Source: Mucilaginibacter sp. (GTDB taxonomy: Bacteria > Bacteroidota > Bacteroidia > Sphingobacteriales > Sphingobacteriaceae). From it: a DNA stretch of 39,469 bases. Numbering within the stretch: the first letter of the stretch is position 1; every line of letters begins with the position of its first letter. Under the pieces are notes generated by a model. That model did no database searches. It was not told where the DNA came from and saw nothing but the letters and a program-made list of their open reading frames with translations. Below, piece after piece: positions 15,481-23,699 of this stretch. The position numbers and the translations under genes are program-made. Location of the stretch: assembly GCF_028288105.1 (NCBI RefSeq), contig NZ_JAQBOI010000152.1, forward strand, positions 1 to 39,469, read 5' to 3'.

Positions 15481-16164
15481 ATGGCAGGAGAATTAGAACC
15501 ATCGTGGAAAAAAGCACTGGACGAAGAATTTCAAAAACCTTACATGGTTGAACTTAAGACCTTTTTAAAACAGGAAAAAGAAACAGGGTATATCATTTAC
15601 CCAAAAAACGCCGATATATTCAACGCTTTTAACACAACGCCATTTGATGATGTAAAGGTGGTTATTATAGGGCAAGACCCTTACCACGGCCCAAATCAAG
15701 CGCATGGTTTATCTTTTTCTGTACAAAAAGGGGTTTCAGTACCGCCATCCTTACGCAACATATACAAAGAATTATCTACTGATATCCCTGGCTTTACCAT
15801 CCCCCAAACCGGCGACTTAACCAAATGGGCGCAACAAGGTGTGCTATTACTAAATGCCACTTTAACCGTAAGGTCCGCAACGGCAGGGTCGCATCAAAAA
15901 AAAGGCTGGGAGAAATTTACAGATGCAGCTATCAAAAAACTGTCTGACGAAAAAAAAGGTCTGGTATTTATCCTGTGGGGAGCTTACGCGCAATCAAAAA
16001 GCGTACTTATAAATGAACATAACAATCATCTGATCATAAAATCTACGCATCCATCTCCCCTTGCCGTAAGCCATGGCGGCTTTTTTGGTTCGAAGCCATT
16101 CTCAAAAACAAACGAGTTTTTAATTAAACAAGGTAAAGAGCCGATTGACTGGCAGATAGATTAA
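15481..16164 (+). CDS. ung: uracil-DNA glycosylase (family 1)
   Basis: This 227-residue base-excision-repair enzyme removes uracil from DNA. The water-activating loop GQDPYHG with catalytic Asp, the HGLSFSV and LLLNATLTV segments, and the DNA-intercalation loop HPSPLAV with catalytic His are all present. The open frame extends far upstream (to 15262), but that part overlaps the divergent gene and its promoter. The Met at 15481 (MAGELEPSWKKAL) gives the usual family length. Confidence 0.96.
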   Translation: MAGELEPSWKKALDEEFQKPYMVELKTFLKQEKETGYIIYPKNADIFNAFNTTPFDDVKVVIIGQDPYHGPNQAHGLSFSVQKGVSVPPSLRNIYKELSTDIPGFTIPQTGDLTKWAQQGVLLLNATLTVRSATAGSHQKKGWEKFTDAAIKKLSDEKKGLVFILWGAYAQSKSVLINEHNNHLIIKSTHPSPLAVSHGGFFGSKPFSKTNEFLIKQGKEPIDWQID

Positions 16165-16243
16165 TTAGTGAATTAGCGATTTATTGAATTAGTGATTGGC
16201 TTTTCAATTCACTAACTCACTAATTCATTAAATCACTAATTTC
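16165..16243. repeat. Inverted 8-nt periodic repeat between ung and the Lrp gene
   Basis: The left arm (to about 16197) repeats AATTAGTG-type words. The right arm (about 16206-16240) repeats AATTCACT/AACTCACT words, their reverse complement, around a short GGCTTTT loop. It fills the entire gap between two convergent stop codons, so it may serve as a bidirectional terminator. Confidence 0.75.
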
Positions 16244-16714
16244 TTAGTATTCCAATGGTACTATTGGTTCCTTTTTGCTGGTGCTCATGATCATCATAGT
16301 TTGGAAGGTTTTAACCACGGTGATGCGGCTAATCTTCTCCATTATCAATTGCTCGTACGATTTAATGTCGCGCACATAAACTTTCAGCAAAAAATCGCAT
16401 TGGCCGGTTACGTGGTGGCACTCGGTTACCTCTTTAATGCTTTGTATCTCATCCAAAAAAGTTTGGATCGTATTTTTCTGATGAAAATCCAGCGAGATCT
16501 GTATAAAGGTTTTTATGCCTAAGCCGAGTTTTTCCTCGTCAACAAGGGCGTGGTAGCTTTTAATATACTCCGCGTTTTCCAGTTTTCGCACACGCTCTAA
16601 GGTTGGTGCGGGCGATAAGCCAATTTCATTTGAAAGCTGCAAGTTGGTGATGCGGCCGTTCTCTTGTAAAATCTTAAGTATCTGAAGGTCTATTTTGTCT
16701 AATTCTTGAGCCAT
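16244..16714 (-). CDS. Lrp/AsnC-family transcriptional regulator
   Basis: This 156-residue protein has an N-terminal winged HTH (LDKIDLQILKILQENGRITNLQLSNEIGLSPAPTLERVRKLE, seen as LDxxDxxIL...GRITxxxLSxxIGLS), then an alpha/beta ligand-binding RAM domain (IKTFIQISL, VTECHHVTGQCDFLLKVYV). Such proteins form octamers that respond to amino acids. The effector here is unknown. It is divergent from mntR with 129 bp between start codons, and it has its own TTTG/TAnnTTTG promoter close to the ATG. Confidence 0.94.
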   Translation of the reverse strand: MAQELDKIDLQILKILQENGRITNLQLSNEIGLSPAPTLERVRKLENAEYIKSYHALVDEEKLGLGIKTFIQISLDFHQKNTIQTFLDEIQSIKEVTECHHVTGQCDFLLKVYVRDIKSYEQLIMEKISRITVVKTFQTMMIMSTSKKEPIVPLEY

Positions 16715-16722
16715 GGTACGTG

Positions 16723-16751
16723 CAAATATAAAGCATTCTGTATCTCACAAA
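16723..16751 (-). promoter_or_regulatory. Promoter of the Lrp-type regulator
   Basis: On the minus strand TTTG (16751-16748) and TATATTTG (16730-16723) are separated by 17 nt, close to the Bacteroidota -33/-7 arrangement. The -7 box ends 9 nt before the ATG, leaving an untranslated leader of only a few bases at most. Confidence 0.6.
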
Positions 16752-16806
16752 ATATAATTTTTTTAAAAACTATTTCAACAAAACTTATTACTTTTTTATT
16801 TATATT

Positions 16807-16822
16807 TTTAGACAAGCCTAAA
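16807..16822 (+). promoter_or_regulatory. Palindromic operator of the mntR-mntH operon
   Basis: TTTAGACAAGCCTAAA is a 16-bp palindrome with half-sites TTTAGaC and GCCTAAA (one mismatch). This is the kind of site bound by DtxR/MntR repressors. It covers the expected -33 region and spacer of the promoter whose -7 box is at 16831-16838, so an occupied site would block RNA polymerase. Autoregulation by the downstream regulator is inferred. Confidence 0.6.
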
Positions 16823-16830
16823 AAATTTAT

Positions 16831-16838
16831 TAGATTTG
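16831..16838 (+). promoter_or_regulatory. -7 box of the mntR-mntH operon, adjacent to the start codon
   Basis: TAGATTTG matches TAnnTTTG and ends 6 nt before the mntR ATG, predicting a leaderless or near-leaderless transcript. TTAG at 16808-16811 is a weak -33 match at exactly 19-nt spacing, inside the operator. Confidence 0.6.
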
Positions 16839-16843
16839 TATAA

Positions 16844-17494
16844 ATGCATACTTTAGCCGAAGAAAACTATTTAAAAGCCATTTATAAGCTATCGCTGATA
16901 GCCGAAAATGTAAGCACCAATCAAATTGCCGCGGAATTGGCCACCAAAGCATCGTCGGTTACAGACATGTTAAGGAAGCTTGCCGACAAGCTTTTGATAA
17001 ATTATACCCGTTACCAGGGCGTAAGTTTAACGCAAACCGGCGAAAAAGTTGCAGTCAACATTATCCGCAGACACCGGCTTTGGGAATATTTTTTGGTAGA
17101 GAAGCTTCATTTTAAATGGGACGAGGTACACGAGATGGCCGAAGAGATGGAACACATCTCTTCGAACGAATTGATTGACCGCCTGGACGAATTTATGGGC
17201 TTCCCCACCCGCGACCCACATGGCGACCCTATCCCTGATTGCAATGGTAATTTTAAAACAAACGATCTAAAAGCAATTTCAGCAGTTGATGTTAATACAT
17301 GCGGGATAATTTCGGGAGTTAGGGACCACTCTTCGTCATTTTTACAATATCTGGAGAAGCAAGGCCTCACCATAGGTAAAAAAATAACGATTAAAGAGAT
17401 AATTACATACGACAATACAGTAGTACTGCAAATGAATAACAAAGATTTACAAATAAGCCGCGACGTGGCCAATAACCTGCTAATAGCCTTATGA
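16844..17494 (+). CDS. mntR: DtxR/MntR-family metal-dependent transcriptional regulator
   Basis: This 216-residue regulator has an N-terminal winged HTH (EENYLKAIYKLS, VSTNQIAAELATKASSVTDMLRKLADKLLI). A dimerization/metal-binding domain follows with the family's HRLWEYFLVEKLHFKWDEVHEMAEEMEHISS stretch (visible in parts), and then a C-terminal FeoA/SH3-like domain (about residues 145-216). It is expected to bind Mn(II) or Fe(II) and repress transport genes when metal is plentiful. The next gene overlaps it by 4 nt and encodes an Nramp transporter, which favours a manganese/iron role. Mn versus Fe specificity cannot be settled by eye. Confidence 0.88.
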   Translation: MHTLAEENYLKAIYKLSLIAENVSTNQIAAELATKASSVTDMLRKLADKLLINYTRYQGVSLTQTGEKVAVNIIRRHRLWEYFLVEKLHFKWDEVHEMAEEMEHISSNELIDRLDEFMGFPTRDPHGDPIPDCNGNFKTNDLKAISAVDVNTCGIISGVRDHSSSFLQYLEKQGLTIGKKITIKEIITYDNTVVLQMNNKDLQISRDVANNLLIAL

Positions 17495-19380
17495 TACAAC
17501 AGCATGACAACCACTCGTTAGGCAACGTACACAATAGCGTAATCACCGAAGGTAAAACAGGCTGGCGCAGATTACTGTCTTTTCTGGGGCCAGCATATCT
17601 GGTAAGCGTAGGCTATATGGACCCGGGTAACTGGGCAACAGACCTGGCCGCGGGTAGCCAGTTTGGATATAGGCTAATATGGGTATTACTGTTATCAAAT
17701 ATGATAGCACTGCTTTTGCAAAACCTGGCTGTAAGATTGGGGATAGTCCGCGGGCTTGATCTGGCACAGGCATCAAAACGTACTTATCCGCGCTTTATCA
17801 ATTTCTGCCTTTATATATTGGCGCAAATAGCCATTATAGCCTGCGACCTGGCCGAAATTATTGGTATGGCCATAGGTTTAAACCTGCTGTTTGGCTTGCC
17901 GCTGATATGGGGCGTATCTATTACCCTATTTGATACTTTGCTGCTGCTTTTCTTATTAAACAAGGGCATGCGCAAACTGGAAGGGTTTATTATTTCCCTG
18001 ATATTTATAGTTGGTTTGGCATTTTTGGCGCAGATGTTTATTGTACAACCAGATGCTATTGACATTGCCAAAGGCTTTATACCAACCAAATTAAATAACA
18101 CATCCCTTTACCTTGCAATAGGTATTATTGGCGCAACCGTAATGCCGCATAACTTATATCTGCATTCGTCATTGGTGCAAACGCGTAAGATCGACAGGTC
18201 TGAAGCGGGTATAAAAAGCGCTATCAGGTATAACTTTTGGGACACTACCATCGCGCTTAACCTTGCCTTTTTTGTGAATGCCGCCATATTAATATTGGCT
18301 GCCAGCGCATTCTTCGGCCGTGGTTATCATGAGGTTGCCGAGATACAGGATGCACATAAATTATTGACCAATATATTTGGCAAGTTGGCACCTGCCCTGT
18401 TTGCTATAGCGCTTATCGCCGCCGGGCAAAGCTCAACAGTTACCGGTACCCTTGCGGGGCAAATAATTATGGAGGGCCACCTTAACCTGCGTATTGCCCC
18501 ATGGCTGCGCCGTTTGCTAACGCGATTACTGGCTATTATACCTGCATTTTTCACCATCCTGTATTTTGGCGAAGAAGGTTTAGGCAAGCTGTTAATATTA
18601 AGCCAGGTGGTACTAAGCCTACAGTTGGGTTTTGCCATCATCCCGCTTATTCACTTTACATCAGATAAAAAACGAATGGGAAACTTTGCAACCAAGCTAC
18701 CGCTCAGAATACTTGCCTGGGTATTTGCAACCTTAATAGTTGGGCTAAACGTAAGGCTGGTAATACAGGAAATTGAAACATGGGCTGCCACAAGCCCCGG
18801 GTCGGCAAACCTTGTTCATTACGTAATATCGCCCATTGCTGTGGCTGTAGGCTTATTGCTTGTTTATGTTTTTATAAGGCCCATCCTTTATAAGCATACC
18901 AGCCAGCAGATATTTGTACCACACGGCATTGCCGAAGTTTTAGATAACCTGGATGCGGTAAGCTATAATCAAATAGGCGTTACTATCGACTTTTCAAAGA
19001 ACGACCAGGACACCATACGCCATGCTTTAATGCAAGGCGGTAAAAAAGCACATTATAACCTCATCCATGTGGTAGAAACCGCCGGTGCGCGCTACTATGG
19101 CAAACAGGTAATGGATAGTGAAACACAAAGCGATGTAGATAACCTTGATAAGTATATATCCACGCTGGTTAAATTAGGCTATAAGGCCGAGGCTAAAATT
19201 GGTTACGGTGGCCCGGCAACAGCTATAGCGCAAATTGTTAAAGACACTAAAATAGATTTTCTGGTGATGGGTTCGCATGGGCACAAGGCTTTAAAAGACC
19301 TGATATTTGGTACAACAGTTGATTCGGTCAGGCATAAGGTGAACGTACCGATACTGGTTGTAAAACCTCAAAAAAATTAA
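17491..19380 (+). CDS. mntH: Nramp divalent-metal transporter fused to a universal stress protein domain
   Basis: This 629-residue protein has two parts. Residues about 25-465 are an Nramp/MntH proton-coupled Mn(II)/Fe(II) importer with about 11 hydrophobic segments, the metal-binding DPGN in TM1 (residues 44-47) and MPH in TM6 (218-220). Residues about 493-626 are a UspA-type cytoplasmic domain with the nucleotide-binding pattern G594-xx-G597-x9-G607-T608. Ordinary MntH proteins are about 410-450 residues. The Usp domain probably couples transport to ATP or stress status. The start overlaps the mntR stop (ATGA), indicating translational coupling, and both lie behind the palindromic operator. 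Confidence 0.92.
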   Translation: MIQQHDNHSLGNVHNSVITEGKTGWRRLLSFLGPAYLVSVGYMDPGNWATDLAAGSQFGYRLIWVLLLSNMIALLLQNLAVRLGIVRGLDLAQASKRTYPRFINFCLYILAQIAIIACDLAEIIGMAIGLNLLFGLPLIWGVSITLFDTLLLLFLLNKGMRKLEGFIISLIFIVGLAFLAQMFIVQPDAIDIAKGFIPTKLNNTSLYLAIGIIGATVMPHNLYLHSSLVQTRKIDRSEAGIKSAIRYNFWDTTIALNLAFFVNAAILILAASAFFGRGYHEVAEIQDAHKLLTNIFGKLAPALFAIALIAAGQSSTVTGTLAGQIIMEGHLNLRIAPWLRRLLTRLLAIIPAFFTILYFGEEGLGKLLILSQVVLSLQLGFAIIPLIHFTSDKKRMGNFATKLPLRILAWVFATLIVGLNVRLVIQEIETWAATSPGSANLVHYVISPIAVAVGLLLVYVFIRPILYKHTSQQIFVPHGIAEVLDNLDAVSYNQIGVTIDFSKNDQDTIRHALMQGGKKAHYNLIHVVETAGARYYGKQVMDSETQSDVDNLDKYISTLVKLGYKAEAKIGYGGPATAIAQIVKDTKIDFLVMGSHGHKALKDLIFGTTVDSVRHKVNVPILVVKPQKN

Positions 19381-19398
19381 TTGCATATTTGCACAGTA

Positions 19399-19848
19399 AT
19401 GGAGCAGAACTTATATATCAAGAATAAAAAGGCATACTTTGAGTACCATATACTGGATAAATATACAGCCGGTATAAAACTATTGGGTACCGAAATTAAA
19501 TCGATCCGCGAGGGTAAAGCCAACGTAAACGATGCCTTTTGTACTTTTATTGGCAATCAGCTTTATGTACGCAACCTGCATATATCTGAGTACTCGATGG
19601 GGTCGTTCTACAACCATGAGGCTAAACGCGACCGGATCCTGCTGCTCAACAAAAAAGAACTTAAAAAACTCCAAACCCGTGGCGAAGAAAAAGGCTTGAC
19701 CATTGTCCCACTTGCCCTATTTATCAGCGAACGCGGTTTTGCCAAGCTCGAAATCGGCCTTGCCCAAGGTAAAAAGACCTTCGATAAACGCGAAACTATG
19801 AAAGAGCGCGATACCAAGATAGAAATGGACAGGGCGATGAAGAGATAA
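19399..19848 (+). CDS. smpB: SsrA-binding protein SmpB
   Basis: This 149-residue protein partners tmRNA in rescue of stalled ribosomes. The OB-fold core (KKAYFEYHILDKYTAGIKLLGTEIKSIREGKANV) and the basic C-terminal tail (GKKTFDKRETMKERD...MKR) are characteristic. The ATG at 19399 gives the family N-terminus; an upstream TTG at 19381 would add six residues and directly abut the mntH stop. tmRNA itself is not in the window. Confidence 0.95.
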   Translation: MEQNLYIKNKKAYFEYHILDKYTAGIKLLGTEIKSIREGKANVNDAFCTFIGNQLYVRNLHISEYSMGSFYNHEAKRDRILLLNKKELKKLQTRGEEKGLTIVPLALFISERGFAKLEIGLAQGKKTFDKRETMKERDTKIEMDRAMKR

Positions 19849-19921
19849 GTTGCAGTGGGCGGTTGGCAGTAGGCAGTTGAAAATAAAAGTGCAAACTGCT
19901 AACTCATAACTGCCAACTGAG
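19849..19921. repeat. Inverted 7-nt periodic repeat between smpB and pcm
   Basis: The left arm carries GTTGGCA, GTAGGCA, GTTG words (about 19849-19880). The right arm carries CAAACTG, CTAACTC, ATAACTG, CCAACTG (about 19892-19919), the reverse-complement family. It fills the gap between two convergent genes. Confidence 0.7.
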
Positions 19922-20578
19922 CTACCATGCCCTATCACCTACCAGCGGTACAAACCTAAAGGTATCCAGTACATGCCTTTCATAATCGTTCTCGGCGGTT
20001 TTTAGCACGGTTACCATTTTTTGTGATTGCTCGTCACCTACCGGGATAACCAGGATACCCCCTATATTTAATTGTTTAAGCAATACCTGTGGTACAGTTG
20101 GCGCGCCTGCTGTTACTATAATTTTATCGTAGGGTGCATCTGTTGCTATACCTATTGAGCCATCGCCCAAAAAGAATTTTGGTTTATAGCCCATATAGGG
20201 TAATACCTGTATAGTGCGCTCGTATAGTTTCTCTTGTCGTTCAATGGTGAAAACTTTGGCGCCCAATTCCATTAGTATACAGGTTTGGTAACCGCAGCCT
20301 GTGCCTATTTCCAGCACTTTATCGCCTTTGCGGATATGTAATAGTTGGGTTTGGTAGGCTACCGTATAGGGCTGCGATATAGTTTGCCCTTCACCTATAG
20401 GGAAGGCGATATCTTTGTAGGCCTGGTTCCAGAAGGTTTCGTCGAAAAAATAATGACGGGGTACTTTACCAATGGCAGCTAATACCTGTTCATCTTCTAT
20501 ACCCTTCTTCCTTAATATCTCTACCAGCCTTTTACGAGCCCCTTGCTCGCGGTAATTATCAATAAACTTATACGCCAT
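19922..20578 (-). CDS. pcm: protein-L-isoaspartate O-methyltransferase
   Basis: This 218-residue AdoMet-dependent enzyme methylates L-isoaspartyl residues to start repair of aged proteins. It has the family's GEGQTISQPYTVA segment, the SAM-binding motif VLEIGTGCGYQTCIL, the acidic strand end VFTIERQEKLYERT, and the late YDKIIVTAGAPTVPQ and GGILVIPVG blocks. Length is typical of bacterial PIMT. It lies downstream of the five-gene secreted operon but is insulated from it by an intrinsic terminator. Confidence 0.95.
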   Translation of the reverse strand: MAYKFIDNYREQGARKRLVEILRKKGIEDEQVLAAIGKVPRHYFFDETFWNQAYKDIAFPIGEGQTISQPYTVAYQTQLLHIRKGDKVLEIGTGCGYQTCILMELGAKVFTIERQEKLYERTIQVLPYMGYKPKFFLGDGSIGIATDAPYDKIIVTAGAPTVPQVLLKQLNIGGILVIPVGDEQSQKMVTVLKTAENDYERHVLDTFRFVPLVGDRAW

Positions 20579-20594
20579 TACATAACAAAGTTAT

Positions 20595-20620
20595 ACAAAA
20601 AGCCGGCAAAATTGCCGGCT
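20595..20620 (-). terminator. Intrinsic terminator of the five-gene secreted operon
   Basis: On the minus strand AGCCGGCAA and TTGCCGGCT form a GC-rich stem, followed directly by TTTTTG. It lies about 80 nt after the stop codon of the last operon gene and just before pcm. Confidence 0.8.
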
Positions 20621-20700
20621 CTATATGTATTATGCTACCGCTTTGTAATAACACTTTGGTAGTTAACCTATAATGTTTTTAACATTCGTAAGGGCGTATA

Positions 20701-21663
20701 TTACCACCAGCCATGAACATTGTAGGTAGTTATCCGGGGCTGGGCAGCATAGGCCACAGCTACATCGCGCGCAGCGCTAATAATACTGGCATCGTTCTTT
20801 TGTTCTTGCAATTTAAAGCTCCACTCGCGGTTATTCAGTTCTTTAACCCGTTTAGATACCTGTGCTACAAAGGTTTTTACATCTTTATAGCAGGTTGATT
20901 GAGGGTCTATCTGTGATAAAAGATCGCTTGCCGCGTTTGCACCGTTCAGGTTCTGGTTTGCAGCCCAAAGGTTTTTGGCTTGCGCAAGCTTCACCTGGCA
21001 ATCTTTCTCAATTTGCTTTTTGTAGATTGGCGCTACCAACGCCATTGACCTATCATAACAGGTTTTGCAGGCTTGCGGTACCGATGTAAGGTTATAAATA
21101 GCCTCGTCCATCCTACCAGTGTTGGCCAATGTTTGGGCTTGTTTTATGATCACATCGCAATGGGTATTATAGTAGCTGATTATTTTGGTTTTACCTTTTT
21201 CTACAAATGCCTGCAGTTTGGGGTCGTTAAGGTTAATGTTTTTAAAAGCATTGATATATGCTTTTGTCTCGTTTTCGCCCACTCCTTTTATAGATACCGA
21301 TGTGCTGGCGAATTTAGTGCCCTCGTAACCATCACCAATGTAAAGGTTTACGTCGAGCGTTAAAGCCGTCATTGGGGGTGCTGTAGATAACAGATCTTTT
21401 GTAAGTACCACAATATTAGCGGTGATAATAAAGCGCTGACCTTCGTCACCACCAAAACCATTTTGACTGATGATCTGGTTCAGTTTATTGCCAAGCATAT
21501 TACGCGCGGCTACCGGCAGATCATCAGCCTGATCGGGAATGTAAGCGGCAAGAGTTACCCGACCGCTATTCCCCCCATTCGCCGACCTTATAATGGTTGT
21601 TTTTTGTGCATATCCTCCCATAAACAGGAAGAGTGACATGCAGGTTATCATTATTTTTTTCAT
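20701..21663 (-). CDS. secreted protein with Cys-rich helical C-terminal region (fifth gene of envelope operon)
   Basis: This 320-residue exported protein has a signal peptide of 19 residues (MKKIMITC... GGYAQ). The start at 21663 is preferred to an upstream in-frame Met that would overlap the preceding gene and delay the signal. The first half (about 20-150) is beta-rich with VTLAAYIP, FIITANIVVLTKD and LTLDVNLYIGDGYEG, reminiscent of CsgG/FlgT-type domains. The second half is helical and TPR-like, with Cys in CDVIIKQAQ, CKTCYDR, KDCQVKL and STCYKDV. Function is unknown to me. It is the last gene of a five-gene minus-strand operon, 22 nt after its neighbour, and is followed by the terminator. 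Confidence 0.75.
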   Translation of the reverse strand: MKKIMITCMSLFLFMGGYAQKTTIIRSANGGNSGRVTLAAYIPDQADDLPVAARNMLGNKLNQIISQNGFGGDEGQRFIITANIVVLTKDLLSTAPPMTALTLDVNLYIGDGYEGTKFASTSVSIKGVGENETKAYINAFKNINLNDPKLQAFVEKGKTKIISYYNTHCDVIIKQAQTLANTGRMDEAIYNLTSVPQACKTCYDRSMALVAPIYKKQIEKDCQVKLAQAKNLWAANQNLNGANAASDLLSQIDPQSTCYKDVKTFVAQVSKRVKELNNREWSFKLQEQKNDASIISAARDVAVAYAAQPRITTYNVHGWW

Positions 21664-21685
21664 GTTGATTGTCTCTTTTGATCTA

Positions 21686-22645
21686 TTATTTTTCACCAAG
21701 TACTATAACTGCCTGGCCAAGGCCTTTCACTGTTAGTTTATTCGCGATTGAATAAGGTGGCGCAGTCAGTAATTTTTGCAGTCCGCGTGTAAACCCACGG
21801 GCGTCGGTAGCGTTACCGCTTGCATCGTAAAGCGGTATACGCACTTGCTCAAACAGCATCATGCTTTCGGTAGCATCGCTATTACTGAAACGGTTTTTTA
21901 CGGTATTGGCACGCACCCAATCCTCAATAATAACATTCAGCTCTTTACCACCGTATTCGGTTTCCAGATCATTTTTCCATGAATCGAATTTTTTGATGCG
22001 GATGATGATCTCGCGGCCATTTGCAAACAGGTCGTCGAAATGCCTTTGCAGGCCAACATTAAAGTTGTCTATTTTATCGGCAACGGCTTCTTCTAACAAA
22101 ACAGCGGTTTCTGCCGAGAAGGATGGATTACCCGTTCCGCCCGCTGTGGCTATTTCTTTATCAGTATAAGCATCAAGGCCCTGCAATGTAAAACGCACTG
22201 ATTTTTTAGGGCCTGTTTTTAACACATCCCAGGTTAATTGTATAATAATATCGGCCTTAGCTACTTTTTTAAGCTTATCCATTGGGCTTTCGGATACACC
22301 GCTACCCGTTTTTGAGGTGAGGATAGCGTTCTCGGCACGTTCAGATTCTAACGTTTTGATAACCGATTCCATGTTCTTTAACGGGAAACCACGCTCGGCC
22401 ATCATACCGTTTATCTTACTGATAACGGCCAACAGATCGTTATTTTCCTGGAAAGCCCTTTTGTAATCGGGGATCTTTACCTTGGTGCCCTGGTCATCAT
22501 AAGTTTGCATGTAGCCATTTGTATTGCACCATACATCGCTTGGCACTACCATAAGCGTTGGCTTTTTAGCCTGCGAAAACCCTAAGGTTGCCGCGCCCAA
22601 TATCAATAGCGATAACAGGGTTATTTTCATTATCTGTAGTTTCAT
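21686..22645 (-). CDS. secreted DUF6175-like protein (fourth gene of envelope operon)
   Basis: This 319-residue exported protein (signal peptide ending about LGFSQA) has a mature start PTLMVVPSDVWCNTNGY that I associate, from memory, with the Bacteroidota family DUF6175. Later regions include a RGFPLKNMESVIKTLE helix and the strand KADIIIQLTWDV, resembling the way CsgG/FlgO-type proteins describe a target. The C-terminus has IPLYDASGNATDARGFTRGLQ and a final strand QAVIVLGEK. Two in-frame Met codons (22645, 22630) are both plausible starts. It lies 17 nt downstream of the lipoprotein gene. Function is unknown. Confidence 0.72.
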   Translation of the reverse strand: MKLQIMKITLLSLLILGAATLGFSQAKKPTLMVVPSDVWCNTNGYMQTYDDQGTKVKIPDYKRAFQENNDLLAVISKINGMMAERGFPLKNMESVIKTLESERAENAILTSKTGSGVSESPMDKLKKVAKADIIIQLTWDVLKTGPKKSVRFTLQGLDAYTDKEIATAGGTGNPSFSAETAVLLEEAVADKIDNFNVGLQRHFDDLFANGREIIIRIKKFDSWKNDLETEYGGKELNVIIEDWVRANTVKNRFSNSDATESMMLFEQVRIPLYDASGNATDARGFTRGLQKLLTAPPYSIANKLTVKGLGQAVIVLGEK

Positions 22646-22662
22646 TTATTAGGGTTGAAGGT

Positions 22663-23145
22663 TTATTGATTTGTTAAGATGCCGTCTGATATCATTTTCT
22701 GCTTCAGTGCTGGCCTGCTTATTTTTAGCACATAACCATTGCTTTGAGCCACATTTTTTACTTTTTGATTTTTTGCTTTCTGCCCAGGGCGCTCCTCTTT
22801 AAAAATCGCGAACGACCTGTAATCATTTGCAAAAAACCTGATGAAGTATGCTTCGTGGCTAGCATAGGCATTTGCCTCATTCAATATCGGTTTTACATCG
22901 CAATTGGGTTTCCCCTCGGTTAAGCCGCTAAATAAAAGATCGCGCAGCGCGATCTTTTTAGCATCTTCAATAGCATCCTCTTTATTACGCTTGCTTGAGT
23001 AAGCAATAACGGTTTGCGAGCCATCAAACTCAACACCCAGGCACTCTGTTTTATAAGTATAGCTGCTATTTAGTCTTTTTTGCTCGGTGCAGCCGCTAAA
23101 TGCAAGCAGCCCGGCAAGGCTTAAGTACAATAAATTTTTCTTCAT
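22663..23145 (-). CDS. lipoprotein, paralogue of its upstream neighbour (third gene of envelope operon)
   Basis: This 160-residue protein has a lipoprotein signal (LAGLLAFSGC, Cys19), so it is probably membrane-anchored. The core contains the DGSQTVIAYSSKR strand and the helix EDAIEDAKKIALRDLLFSG. Then follow KP, a YFIRFFANDYRSFAIF segment, and the ending GYVLKISRPALKQKMISDGI. The order and many residues match the 173-residue protein encoded just upstream, so the two are tandem paralogues. The AxxxAKKxAxxxxxF helix is reminiscent of LPP20/FlgP lipoproteins. Function is unknown. Confidence 0.75.
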   Translation of the reverse strand: MKKNLLYLSLAGLLAFSGCTEQKRLNSSYTYKTECLGVEFDGSQTVIAYSSKRNKEDAIEDAKKIALRDLLFSGLTEGKPNCDVKPILNEANAYASHEAYFIRFFANDYRSFAIFKEERPGQKAKNQKVKNVAQSNGYVLKISRPALKQKMISDGILTNQ

Positions 23146-23157
23146 GATAATTGATCT

Positions 23158-23679
23158 TTAAAATCCTGCACTTAATGATTTAATAATACCAGCATCTTCC
23201 AGGTCCTTACGCAACAAGGCCACATTTACCGATACCAGCACACCAATTTTATATTGTTTGCCAACTTTCATACGGTCTTCGGCAGCCACGGCACCATCAC
23301 TCGTAAGCGAAACAAACTTCATATACTTACCGCCATCAGCAAAAAACTCCTTGAACCATTGATCTTTTTCCTGCTCTAAATTTGAATTGGTAGTTAGCGG
23401 CGGTTTACCTAAAATACCCTGGTCGCCGGCAAAACCTTTGAATATTACGCCATGCACCGCGTTTTTCTTAGCTTGCTCAATAGCCACGTTCGGTTTTTTT
23501 GAGTACGACCATACTTTTAACAGATAAGTGCCCTGTACCCCGGTACCGGCCACTTCCAGTTCATATTTCCAAGCCTCGGTATCTTCGTTTGCTTTTTTAT
23601 TTGTTTGCGCGTTAACTGCCGATGAAAAACCTGTTATCAGCAGCATTAACATTACCCAAATTGCAGTATGTTTTTTCAT
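23158..23679 (-). CDS. secreted LPP20-like protein (second gene of envelope operon)
   Basis: This 173-residue protein has a cleavable signal (hydrophobic core residues 7-22, AVNAQ). The mature domain runs AGTGVQGTYLLKVWSYSKK, then the helix NVAIEQAKKNAVHGVIFKGF, then WFKEFFADGGKYMKF, then GKQYKIGVLVSVNVALLRKDLEDAGI. It aligns along its length with the lipoprotein encoded 12 nt downstream. Unlike that paralogue it lacks a lipobox, so one copy is soluble in the periplasm and one lipid-anchored. The pattern resembles LPP20/FlgP-type domains, but this is by eye only. Confidence 0.75.
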   Translation of the reverse strand: MKKHTAIWVMLMLLITGFSSAVNAQTNKKANEDTEAWKYELEVAGTGVQGTYLLKVWSYSKKPNVAIEQAKKNAVHGVIFKGFAGDQGILGKPPLTTNSNLEQEKDQWFKEFFADGGKYMKFVSLTSDGAVAAEDRMKVGKQYKIGVLVSVNVALLRKDLEDAGIIKSLSAGF

Positions 23680-23699
23680 TATTTATATGGTTTTGTGTA

